Part shown: positions 50,284-58,054 of the stretch, in pieces
Position numbering within the stretch: the stretch's first letter is position 1
How the letters are laid out: every line of letters begins with the position of its first letter
Assembly: GCA_020633795.1 (NCBI GenBank)
Contig: JACKCX010000005.1
Coordinates: 52,626-116,625, forward strand
DNA: 64,000 nucleotides
Direction of reading: 5' to 3'
Origin: Erysipelotrichaceae bacterium
GTDB taxonomy: Bacteria; Bacillota_I; Bacilli_A; RFN20; CAG-826
Notes under the pieces: model-generated
Told to the model about the DNA's origin: nothing
The model's input: the letters and a program-made list of their open reading frames with translations, nothing else
Databases searched by the model: none
Made by a program: the position numbers and the translations under genes

Positions 50284-50817
50284 TTATTCTTTCTTGGCGG
50301 TCATTTCTAGGAAAGATTGGTAATAATCTCTCACAATGTTTTCTTGAAAAGGAAATTCGTGTTTTTTCATGCGTTCAATAATGAACTTCATCGTATATTT
50401 TAAAATTTTATCTAGTTCGTCATCATAACCATAAGAATCGCGATGATGAGCATATTCTTTTTCGTCGAGAACTCGAACCTCGCCGTTAGGAAATAGCTTG
50501 GCATCTAAATCATAGTCAATGTACTTAATGACATCGCGATCAATCATGGAAGGTGAAGCGATATTACAATAGTAACAAATACCATCATTTTTAATCATAC
50601 AAATGGCATTCCACCACTCATGTTTAGAGAAAATAGTAATAGCGGGCTCTTTAGTAAACCAGCGGCGACCGTTGTTTTCAACAACCTTTGCTCTTCGAGA
50701 GGCAATAACAATATAATCATGGCTGTTTTCTAAAACAAAGCCACGATCCCAGCAGCGATGAACTGCTCCATCGTGCTTATAGCATTGAATGCCAACCCAA
50801 CGTCCGACAATACTCAT
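50284..50817 (-). CDS. ntdP: Nucleoside tri/diphosphatase, DUF402 (NtdP/YgaC-like)
   Basis: The DUF402 protein NtdP of Firmicutes hydrolyses nucleoside di- and triphosphates. The start is the ATG at 50817, preceded by TAGGATT; an upstream ATG at 50832 would overlap the previous gene. The 177-residue protein has the family pattern: N-terminal VGRWVGIQCYKHDGAVHR, the KEPAITIFSKHEWWN stretch and the IKYIDYDLDAKLFPNGEVRVLDEKEY core with its acidic residues. It lies directly before tsaE. Confidence 0.9.
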   Translation of the reverse strand: MSIVGRWVGIQCYKHDGAVHRCWDRGFVLENSHDYIVIASRRAKVVENNGRRWFTKEPAITIFSKHEWWNAICMIKNDGICYYCNIASPSMIDRDVIKYIDYDLDAKLFPNGEVRVLDEKEYAHHRDSYGYDDELDKILKYTMKFIIERMKKHEFPFQENIVRDYYQSFLEMTAKKE

Positions 50818-50821
50818 AATC

Positions 50822-51862
50822 CTACTTAGCAAGTTCTGCTAAAGCCTCTAGTAAAACTGGGAATTCTTTTTGAAATTGTTTAACACCATCGGGATTAAAT
50901 TTTTTATCAACAGGGAGTTCATTCACCAAATCGTCATAACTAAGGTAGGCTGTGGTGTGTCCGGAAGAGACGCACACAATAACATTTAAGAGATGTTTTT
51001 CAACTTTAAATGCCTTTAATTTAGAAATAAATTTTGTGCCAAAAAGGGTTTTCAAATCTGTTCCTTTTGGACCATAGATAAGAAAATCGTCATTGCCATC
51101 TAAAGCTTCTAAATCTTCTAAAGCGGTTGGTTGATCAACACTATCCTTTGTTTTTAACAAAAAGATGTAGCGATTTTCAAATTCTAAGTTGTTAGCAAAA
51201 TTGATGTATTTACCCACAAAAACAGTTTTTCTTTGACGACCAGCACCAGTAAATAAAGCACATTCGCAAACCTTGAAATGATGTTCATCAAAAAGTCCAG
51301 TCACAACATTGCGGGAAATCGAATTGGTCAAGCCAGTATAAACACCATCGGCAAAAACTTCGCCTAAATCTAGTTTTTCTTTCGGATTATAGACAACATT
51401 TGTAAATTTTCCATCCGCAAAAGTTACTTTGTTGATAGCGGTTGAGGCTTTGACAACATATCCTTCAAAATCAGGGCGATCAACTCGGCGATTGAGAATA
51501 AAGAAGACAGCGATGACAACCGCTGCTAAGCCCAATAAAGACCAAGCGATTATATTGGTTACCAATTGTGAAAAAGATAACAAAATCAGACCAGCAATTG
51601 AACAGACAATGATAACTGTCATCGCAATAGTTGACCGTAATTTTGAACGCTTAACTGAACTGATAATTTCTTTGCGATAATTGTCAATCGCTTCACCAAA
51701 AGGCAAATCATCAGCAGTTGGCTTTGTAATTTCGATTGGATGATTATTCTGACTTATAGGAGCGGAAGATTCGCTCTTTTCAACACTAGGTTGGGGAACA
51801 TTTTGATTATCTGCGACTTCTTCAGTTTGAGATGTCACGACTTTTTCTTCTTGTTTTTTCAT
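50822..51862 (-). CDS. Membrane protein with acidic N-terminus, unrecognised
   Basis: The start is the ATG at 51862 with GAGGTC 8 bases upstream. The 346-residue protein has a charged, Ser-, Gln- and Glu-rich N-terminal part (about residues 1-60), two adjacent hydrophobic helices (about residues 76-125; IAMTVIIVCSIAGLILLSF and IIAWSLLGLAAVVIAVFFI), then a large soluble domain of about 215 residues. I do not recognise the domain. It is the first gene of the block that leads through ntdP to the tsa genes. Confidence 0.65.
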   Translation of the reverse strand: MKKQEEKVVTSQTEEVADNQNVPQPSVEKSESSAPISQNNHPIEITKPTADDLPFGEAIDNYRKEIISSVKRSKLRSTIAMTVIIVCSIAGLILLSFSQLVTNIIAWSLLGLAAVVIAVFFILNRRVDRPDFEGYVVKASTAINKVTFADGKFTNVVYNPKEKLDLGEVFADGVYTGLTNSISRNVVTGLFDEHHFKVCECALFTGAGRQRKTVFVGKYINFANNLEFENRYIFLLKTKDSVDQPTALEDLEALDGNDDFLIYGPKGTDLKTLFGTKFISKLKAFKVEKHLLNVIVCVSSGHTTAYLSYDDLVNELPVDKKFNPDGVKQFQKEFPVLLEALAELAK

Positions 51863-51934
51863 GAAAAGACCTCGTTGCAATTTAATATAACATATTATAT
51901 TAGCAAACAAGAAAAGAAAATGTGTCGAGAGATA

Positions 51935-52345
51935 CTATTTATTTGTCTTTTTTGCCTCAAAAATCATCGCTACGCCATAAGAAATGATAAGTGAAAATAA
52001 TATTGATATAACAAAGCCCAAATAGCTAGTTTTTCCATCGACGACAGTTTCGATAGCTTTTGCTAAATAATAGATTGCCCCTAATGAACCGACAAGAATT
52101 AATCCTGCCGAATTGATATTTAGAAAACGAATTTTCTTTTTTTCTTCAATAATGTGGATGATAGCGATGGAAATAATGATGAGAAAGAGCATGCTCCAAA
52201 TGAGATAATCCTTATTTCCATAAGCAATTGATGTCCCATAAGAATCAGCATAAAAATTAGGAATGGTTGAAATAATGTAATAAATTAGGCATGATAAAAA
52301 GCCAAAGCCACCAAGAATTAATAAAATTAAATTAGTTTTTTTCAT
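51935..52345 (-). CDS. Small four-helix membrane protein, unrecognised
   Basis: The start is the ATG at 52345, with AAGGAAATA upstream; it overlaps the thiT end by 14 bases. The 136-residue protein has about four hydrophobic helices and no recognised motif. It lies directly after thiT and is likely cotranscribed, so a part in thiamine transport or membrane energetics is possible but unsupported. Confidence 0.6.
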   Translation of the reverse strand: MKKTNLILLILGGFGFLSCLIYYIISTIPNFYADSYGTSIAYGNKDYLIWSMLFLIIISIAIIHIIEEKKKIRFLNINSAGLILVGSLGAIYYLAKAIETVVDGKTSYLGFVISILFSLIISYGVAMIFEAKKTNK

Positions 52346-52997
52346 GAGTATTTCCTTCCTTATCATTGTTAGTGGCTGGAGCTTTTTTGAATAAGAGAGT
52401 GGAATTAGGCTCCCGCAAAATCATCGGCCACTTTTTGCCAATGAAGATCATTAATGCTGTGCACAACATGATGCAAGGCAACATGTAGGCGCCATTATAG
52501 ATAAGAGAATAAAGATAACCATTTGAAAAGCCCCACACAAATGAAGCGGGATCATTCCAAAATAAAATACCTGAAAAATAGTGCGAACCCAATTTGAGCA
52601 GACCGCCAAAAAGACATCCGACAATTAACCATAAAATATTAATTTTTGCATTTTTTTGATTGATAGCTAATTTTCTAAATAAGCCGGCTAATCCAACAAG
52701 CGGATAGGCAATAATATAATCAAAAAAGACCTGAGCTAAAGATAAATACCATGTCGAAGCGATGACATAGAAACCGTCAGCGATATCCAAAAGTCCCATA
52801 ATAATACCTGTCAAAACACCAGCTAATGTGCCACGACGATAAGCGACGATCAAAACGCAAACCATCGCGATGCCAATTGAACCACCATTGACAAAAATAG
52901 GAGCAGAATAAGCTCCTGCTAAAGCATCCAAGACATACCCAATAGCTGCAAACATCGCTATTTCAGCCATTGTTTTAATATTAAATGTCGATTTCAT
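52332..52997 (-). CDS. thiT: ECF transporter S component for thiamine, ThiT-like
   Basis: The start is the ATG at 52997, after GGGAGG. The 221-residue protein has about six membrane helices, with the N-terminal AEIAMFAAIGYVLDAL and a DIADGFYVIASTWYLSLAQVFFDYIIAYPLVGLAGL block that matches the thiamine-binding S component ThiT. It works with a shared ECF module not seen here. A TPP riboswitch with a terminator lies directly upstream, which supports thiamine as the substrate. Confidence 0.95.
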   Translation of the reverse strand: MKSTFNIKTMAEIAMFAAIGYVLDALAGAYSAPIFVNGGSIGIAMVCVLIVAYRRGTLAGVLTGIIMGLLDIADGFYVIASTWYLSLAQVFFDYIIAYPLVGLAGLFRKLAINQKNAKINILWLIVGCLFGGLLKLGSHYFSGILFWNDPASFVWGFSNGYLYSLIYNGAYMLPCIMLCTALMIFIGKKWPMILREPNSTLLFKKAPATNNDKEGNTHEKN

Positions 52998-53010
52998 AAT
53001 GCCTCCCAAA

Positions 53011-53040
53011 ATAAAAATCCACTTCGCAAAGCTAGTGGAT
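53011..53040 (-). terminator. Riboswitch-controlled terminator before thiT
   Basis: ATCCACT...AGTGGAT (53017-53040) followed by TTTTTA on the minus strand. It lies between the TPP aptamer and the thiT ribosome-binding site, so binding of TPP is expected to favour termination. Confidence 0.85.
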
Positions 53041-53046
53041 GTTTAA

Positions 53047-53130
53047 AACAAATTCCTACGCTAGCATTGCCTAGATCAGGTTTAAGGGTCGTTATTGCTA
53101 ACCTCTCAGCCCAGATGAGCTCCCCTGTTC
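53047..53130 (-). ncRNA. TPP (THI) riboswitch aptamer
   Basis: Minus strand order: GGGGAGCTC, GGGCTGAGAGG, GACCCTT, ACCTGATCTAGG, GCGTAGGAA. This matches the TPP aptamer cores (P2-P3 CUGAGA and P4-P5 regions). The ends AACA/TGTT can close P1. It controls thiT in cis through the terminator at 53011-53040. Confidence 0.95.
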
Positions 53131-53148
53131 AAAATGAACAATATTATT

Positions 53149-53790
53149 CTAAGAATTTAAAGGAGAAAAATCAACATCGTCTTTTGATTGAAACATAAGG
53201 CAATCATCGCCATCAATATCAATTTCACCAATTAAATCAACTATTTCATTCGAGATACAAAGTGAATCAAAATGGGATAAATGATATTGATTCAGATCAT
53301 ATTTGAAACCGCTTAAAGAAATAATTGTGTCACCTAATGAAAAGAAAGATATATAACGATAATTACTTTTTTCTAATTTATAATGGCGAGATGTTCGTAG
53401 ATGTTTTATTGAAGTATAGTCGTCAATTAATTCGACTCTATCATCTTGTTTAATTAGATTAAGTAGGGCAATAAAATGTTCAATTCTTTTCCCTTGAATT
53501 CCACCTAATATTATAATTTTATCCATTTCTTTTTCGAATTTTTGATAAGCATAAAACGTATCCGTACAATCTTTGATAGGATTTAATTGTATAATCTTTG
53601 AGCAAGTCTTTTTAACCAAATTAAATTCATCAAAAGATAGTGAATCAAAATCACCAACAGCGTAGTTCAAATGAAGGCCAGATTGGAGAGCTAAATATGC
53701 CCCTTTATCAACGCCGACGATAATATCATCAAAAGAAAAACAATATTTTTTTAGATTGATATTGTTACCTACAATTAAATATAAATTCAT
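53149..53790 (-). CDS. thiN: Thiamine pyrophosphokinase
   Basis: Phosphorylates thiamine to TPP with ATP. The 213-residue protein has the signature VGDFDSL (about residues 46-52), the KDCTDTFYAYQ motif (Asp-rich substrate site) and GGIQGKRIEH. It is the last gene before the TPP riboswitch that controls thiT, so its own expression is not under that switch. It follows ung by 17 bases. Confidence 0.94.
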   Translation of the reverse strand: MNLYLIVGNNINLKKYCFSFDDIIVGVDKGAYLALQSGLHLNYAVGDFDSLSFDEFNLVKKTCSKIIQLNPIKDCTDTFYAYQKFEKEMDKIIILGGIQGKRIEHFIALLNLIKQDDRVELIDDYTSIKHLRTSRHYKLEKSNYRYISFFSLGDTIISLSGFKYDLNQYHLSHFDSLCISNEIVDLIGEIDIDGDDCLMFQSKDDVDFSPLNS

Positions 53791-53807
53791 TGCAAAACGA
53801 CCATATT

Positions 53808-54482
53808 TTATTCATTAATCCATTTTATTGGTGATAAATTGTTTTTTTGAAGGTATTGATTTGTGAGATGAAAATGATTGTTTCCAAACCATCCACCCCT
53901 TGAAGCCGCAAGCGGAGAAGGGTGAACGCATTCAAGAATCAAATGATGAGGATTATGCAAGTATTGTTTTAAGCGTCGAGCTGGTCCGCCCCATAATAAA
54001 AACACAAGAGGTTGTTCTTGCTGGTCCAAGAGAGTTAGCACATCATGCAAAAATTCTTGATATTCGGGAATATCGTGACTTAATGGTTGGTGGGCTCTCA
54101 CTGATAAAATGGCGTTAAGCAATAAGACACCTTGCTTAGCTAGATAGGTTAAATCTCCATTATTTTTATTAATCGTTACATGGTATTCAATTTCTAACTC
54201 TTTATAGATATTAACAAGAGAAGGTGGAACCCTTGTCCCGCTTGGAACACTGAAACATAAACCCATCGCTTGTCCGGGTTCATGATATGGATCTTGACCA
54301 ATAATCACTACCTTGACATCTTCGAGAGGAGCTAAATTAAAAGCGTTAAATAAAAGTCTTCGAGGTGGATAACAAATGTTCTTTGCATATTCATCATCGA
54401 GAAATTGATTGAGTTGAATGGAATACTCTTTATGACGAATTTGATGAAAAAAGTCTTTCCATGTTGTTGTCGCATTTTGCAT
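53808..54482 (-). CDS. ung: Uracil-DNA glycosylase
   Basis: Family 1 Ung removes uracil from DNA. The start is the ATG at 54482, since upstream frame runs into the promoter of the opposite gene. The 224-residue protein has the catalytic GQDPYH (Asp64), the Ung motif LLLNAILSVR and the HPSPLAASRGGW loop. A -10 TATCAT (54489-54494) ends 6 bases before the ATG, so the message is predicted to be leaderless. Confidence 0.96.
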   Translation of the reverse strand: MQNATTTWKDFFHQIRHKEYSIQLNQFLDDEYAKNICYPPRRLLFNAFNLAPLEDVKVVIIGQDPYHEPGQAMGLCFSVPSGTRVPPSLVNIYKELEIEYHVTINKNNGDLTYLAKQGVLLLNAILSVRAHQPLSHDIPEYQEFLHDVLTLLDQQEQPLVFLLWGGPARRLKQYLHNPHHLILECVHPSPLAASRGGWFGNNHFHLTNQYLQKNNLSPIKWINE

Positions 54483-54488
54483 AGTAAA

Positions 54489-54494
54489 ATGATA
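54489..54494 (-). promoter_or_regulatory. -10 element of ung (leaderless)
   Basis: TATCAT on the minus strand, 6 bases before the ATG at 54482. The -35 is weak. It overlaps the divergent promoter for the glycosyltransferase. Confidence 0.5.
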
Positions 54495-54500
54495 ACATTT

Positions 54501-54529
54501 TTGAAACTGACAAAAAAGAAGCATAATAT
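54501..54529 (+). promoter_or_regulatory. Leaderless promoter of a glycosyltransferase operon
   Basis: -35 TTGAAA (54501-54506), 17 bases, -10 TAATAT (54524-54529), 9 bases to the ATG at 54539. Confidence 0.6.
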
Positions 54530-54538
54530 AAGATAGCA

Positions 54539-55633
54539 ATGAAAGTATTATTTGTTTTCAATCATCCAGCCCCTTATAAAGTTCGACTATTTAATGAATT
54601 GATAAAATCCATTGATCTCGATGTTATTTTCGAAAGGAAAAAAGCTAAGGATCGTCCTGATTCTTTTTATGCTGAAAACGAATATCATTTCCATCCTCTT
54701 TTTTTAAAGCGTGGCTCTTTTTCAAAAGAAAATTCTAATACGGTTGAATTGAAGAGATATATCGCTAATAATTATCAAAAATATGATTTGATCATCATGA
54801 ATGGTTATAGCACTTTTACCGAGATGCGAGCGATTCATTATTTAAATAGGCATCACATTCCTTTTATTCTTTATATTAATGGGGGAATTGTCAAAAAAGA
54901 AAATAAGATTAAAACAAGAATTAAGAAGTACTTCATCTCTTCCGCTTTTAAATACATTTCTCCTTGCCACGAAGCGGATGAATATTTAAAACATTACGGA
55001 GCGGATGAAAAAGATATTTATCATTATCCCTATAGCACTTTCTTTGAAAAAGATATTTTGCCAAAAGCACTAACAAAAAATGAAAAAATAGCTCTCCAGA
55101 AAGAATTTAATCTTCCTTCCTCGCCCCTATTTGTGAGTGCCGGACAATTTATTGAGCGAAAAAATAATCTCATGCTTATATCATTATTTAAGAATCGAAA
55201 AGAAAATTTACTTCTGATTGGAAGTGGTCCATTAGAAAGCAAATATCGCGATTATATAAGTGAAAACAAGATGACTAATGTCTATATCATGAACTTTCTC
55301 CCTCATGAACAACTTTTCAAAGTCCTTCGTGGCTGCGATTATTTTGTGACTCTTTCTAAAGAGGATATCTATGGTCATACCACTAATGAAGCTATGGCAA
55401 ATGGTTTGCCTGTCATTTCCTCAAATTCAGTGATTAGTTCCTGCCATTTAATTGAAAATGGCGTTAATGGTTTTCTCGTTTCGCTTAGCGATAGAGAAGA
55501 AATCCTTAAAGCCTTTGATGAAATTAGTGGTAAGATGAGTGCCAACGCTATTAAAACAGCGCAGAATAACACTATTGCTAAAACAGCGCTTGTCCATCTT
55601 GATATCTTTAATGAGGTTATAAAATGCAAATAA
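54539..55633 (+). CDS. Glycosyltransferase, GT4-like
   Basis: The 364-residue protein has the GT-B fold signs of GT4 enzymes: an N-terminal acceptor domain and the C-terminal LLIGSGPLESKYRDYI, then the KEDIYGHTTNEAMANGLPVISS donor-site motif (E-x7-E, about residues 277-285). It probably adds a sugar to a lipid-linked glycan on the cytoplasmic side. It heads the cluster with a short leader and overlaps the next gene by 10 bases. Confidence 0.9.
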   Translation: MKVLFVFNHPAPYKVRLFNELIKSIDLDVIFERKKAKDRPDSFYAENEYHFHPLFLKRGSFSKENSNTVELKRYIANNYQKYDLIIMNGYSTFTEMRAIHYLNRHHIPFILYINGGIVKKENKIKTRIKKYFISSAFKYISPCHEADEYLKHYGADEKDIYHYPYSTFFEKDILPKALTKNEKIALQKEFNLPSSPLFVSAGQFIERKNNLMLISLFKNRKENLLLIGSGPLESKYRDYISENKMTNVYIMNFLPHEQLFKVLRGCDYFVTLSKEDIYGHTTNEAMANGLPVISSNSVISSCHLIENGVNGFLVSLSDREEILKAFDEISGKMSANAIKTAQNNTIAKTALVHLDIFNEVIKCK

Positions 55634-56778
55634 TATATTTCACTACTTCTCTTTATGAAGAAGATTATCCATCTTTCCAAAAAGCTTGGAAAGTTTCTTT
55701 AAATCCTTCTAATCAAAATTTTCATAATAAAATGATTAGATCTTTGGCTCAAATCGCACAAGTTGAAGTATTTTCTCTCCGCCCATTTTCTAAATCGCGA
55801 TGCCGAATAAAGAAACTCGAAAGTGAAACTAAAAATATCAACAATATTACTTACCACTATTTGAGAGTTCCCGTTAATCCATTTTTCCGCTACCATTCAT
55901 TTTTAACACAATCCAAAAAAATTATTAAAAATCTTTATCTTGATGATGCGGTTATCTTTGCTGATACCATTAATCCCAAAACAATTAAATTGGCCAATGT
56001 TATCGGTAAAAAAGCTTCTTTGCCTGTGATCGGCATCTGCACCGATTCTCCTTCTAATATTTCTGGAACACGTCGATCATATACAATGTATCTCCTTCGC
56101 CAAGCTCAAAACTTAAGTGGCTATATTGCTTTGACTAAATCCTTAGAAGAATTATTTAACATTAACAATAAACCTAGTCTTATCATTGAAGGACTCGTTG
56201 AAGACAAACCTTTAGAAAATCTCAAAGAAGAGACTAAACCCTATTTCTTTTTTGGCGGCGCCTTGATGTCGAGATATGGCGTTTATGATTTAATTGAGGC
56301 ATTTAAACTTCTAAAAAATGATGATGTTAATCTTTTGATATGCGGTCATCATTTTGATTTGAGAGAACTCCATGAAAGTATAAAGAGCGATAAACGAATA
56401 CAATTTTTAGGCATCCTCCCTGTCGAGGATGTTTTGCGTTATGAAGCTCACGCTATTGCTAATATTAATCCTCGACCTTTTTCTGAGGACCTAGATCGTT
56501 TCTCTATTCCAAGTAAAACATTGGAATATTTATATAGTGGAAAACTCACAATTTCGGTGCGTAATAGCATTCTTCAAAAATCATTTTCTGACGATGCTAT
56601 TTGGTGCAAATCCTCGGATAAAAAAGATTTGTTAGAAGGGATGGAAAAGGCTTTATTAATGTCTTCTGAGCAACGTCAAAAAATAGGGGCTCGAGCTCAA
56701 GAAAAAGTCATTAAATTATATTCATTAAAAACTATTAGTCAAAAAATAAATCAGTTTTTAGCGGGTTTTTCGCATTAA
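55624..56778 (+). CDS. Glycosyltransferase, GT-B fold
   Basis: The 384-residue protein begins QIIYFTTSLYEED and has a C-terminal part typical of GT4-like enzymes: FFGGALMSRYGVYDLIEAF (donor-binding, about residue 205), then LGILPVEDVL and PSKTLEYLYSG (about residues 297-307). It overlaps the previous gene by 10 bases with GAGGT upstream. The C-terminus overlaps the convergent minus-strand glycosyltransferase by 21 bases. Sugar and linkage are unknown. Confidence 0.82.
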   Translation: MQIIYFTTSLYEEDYPSFQKAWKVSLNPSNQNFHNKMIRSLAQIAQVEVFSLRPFSKSRCRIKKLESETKNINNITYHYLRVPVNPFFRYHSFLTQSKKIIKNLYLDDAVIFADTINPKTIKLANVIGKKASLPVIGICTDSPSNISGTRRSYTMYLLRQAQNLSGYIALTKSLEELFNINNKPSLIIEGLVEDKPLENLKEETKPYFFFGGALMSRYGVYDLIEAFKLLKNDDVNLLICGHHFDLRELHESIKSDKRIQFLGILPVEDVLRYEAHAIANINPRPFSEDLDRFSIPSKTLEYLYSGKLTISVRNSILQKSFSDDAIWCKSSDKKDLLEGMEKALLMSSEQRQKIGARAQEKVIKLYSLKTISQKINQFLAGFSH

Positions 56779-57951
56779 TTCAACTTCGATTTGACGAGAA
56801 ACACTCTCTAAAGAGAAATGCATTTTATAATAGGCGAGGTTATTATTACCAAGCCTTTTTCTTTCGTCAATTGAGATGGCTTTGAACGATTCGATAGTCG
56901 TCGCTAAAGCATCAGCGGATTGCTGAGGGCAAATAAGCCCTCCGTCTGCATCATTAATGACTTTTCGTCCGTCTCCATTAATCATTCCAATAATCGGTTT
57001 AGCAAATGCCATCGACATAATAAGTTTGTTGGGAATAGTTTTTCCAACAAAACCCGAATCTTCTAATGAGACATATAAAGCGTCAGCGGACTGAAAATAA
57101 GCGCTCGCTCTCATAGCAGGCATCGGTCCATAATAAATCACGCTTTCTTCGAGATGATATTCGTTTATTTTCTTAATGAGTATATCGCTCATCGGTCCCA
57201 TTCCAATGATGTGAAAACGAATTTTTTTATCTTTCAATTCTTTCATGGCTTCAGGAATTAAATTAATCAATTGTACTCTTCCGAGATTGCCACAATATAA
57301 AACATTCAAATAATCTTTATCAAAGTCAAAAGCGGGAGAAGAATTATCTTCCACAAAACTTGGCTGAGGAATGTATTTGATATTTATATCTTCTAAATGC
57401 AAAACATCATGAAAATATTTTTCAAAGGAAGGAGAACCGATTAAAACTTCATCAACATGTGAATATAGCTTTTTCGACCAATGATAAAGAAAATGATAAA
57501 CGAGAGAATGTTTTCTGACGGCGTGAGTGACAAGAACTGATTCAGGCCAGAGATCAACACAGTGAACAATATGCGGAACATGATGTTTTTTCTTATATAA
57601 ATTACCCGCAGCTAGAATGGTAACAGGGGAAAGAGACATCGAATAAACAGCATCATATTCGCTTGGGCATTTTTTCACCCATTTCTTGGAATTTTTCCAA
57701 AAGGAAAGGTAATTCTTGATGATAGAAATTCGCGATTGTTTGCGGGGCAAAATTTTAACGCGATGAACATTAACTCCATCGATGACTTCTTCCTTAATGT
57801 TTTTATAGGCCGGAATAATTTCTCCATAGCCATAATTAGGCTGTCCAGTTAAAACATCAACTTGATGCCCAAAAGAAACTAATTTGGCCGCGATTTTAGA
57901 GATGACAAAATTTTCTGGATAATAATACTGACAAATCATGAGAATTTTCAT
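56758..57951 (-). CDS. Glycosyltransferase, WbuB-like GT4
   Basis: The 397-residue protein has the features of WbuB-type GT4 enzymes: N-terminal ICQYYYPENFVISKIAAKL, the middle VHCVDLWPESVL, YCGNLGRVQL, and the C-terminal IPNKLIMSMAFAKPIIGM donor loop. WbuB-like enzymes add the first or second sugar to an undecaprenyl-PP-linked repeat unit. TATAAT ends 6 bases before the ATG and no Shine-Dalgarno is present. It converges on the previous gene and diverges from the flippase. Confidence 0.88.
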   Translation of the reverse strand: MKILMICQYYYPENFVISKIAAKLVSFGHQVDVLTGQPNYGYGEIIPAYKNIKEEVIDGVNVHRVKILPRKQSRISIIKNYLSFWKNSKKWVKKCPSEYDAVYSMSLSPVTILAAGNLYKKKHHVPHIVHCVDLWPESVLVTHAVRKHSLVYHFLYHWSKKLYSHVDEVLIGSPSFEKYFHDVLHLEDINIKYIPQPSFVEDNSSPAFDFDKDYLNVLYCGNLGRVQLINLIPEAMKELKDKKIRFHIIGMGPMSDILIKKINEYHLEESVIYYGPMPAMRASAYFQSADALYVSLEDSGFVGKTIPNKLIMSMAFAKPIIGMINGDGRKVINDADGGLICPQQSADALATTIESFKAISIDERKRLGNNNLAYYKMHFSLESVSRQIEVELMRKTR

Positions 57952-57957
57952 GTTCTC

Positions 57958-57963
57958 ATTATA
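57958..57963 (-). promoter_or_regulatory. -10 element of a glycosyltransferase (leaderless)
   Basis: TATAAT on the minus strand, 6 bases before the ATG at 57951. Confidence 0.6.
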
Positions 57964-58041
57964 AACAAAATGTTTTTTTAATCATAGGAGAGGCTATATT
58001 TTCTTTGAAATGATAATATTTCAAATCACATCACAAGTTTG

Positions 58042-58047
58042 TATAAT
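58042..58047 (+). promoter_or_regulatory. -10 element of the flippase operon (leaderless)
   Basis: TATAAT, 7 bases before the ATG at 58055. A weak -35 TTTCAA (58019-58024) lies 17 bases upstream. An in-frame ATG at 58010 would lie in front of the promoter and is therefore not used. Confidence 0.65.
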
Positions 58048-58054
58048 AAATGCA

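Noticed and set aside
58010..58054. Upstream start (ATG at 58010) for the flippase.
   Set aside because: It would place the start before the -10 TATAAT at 58042-58047, so it would not be in the mRNA.
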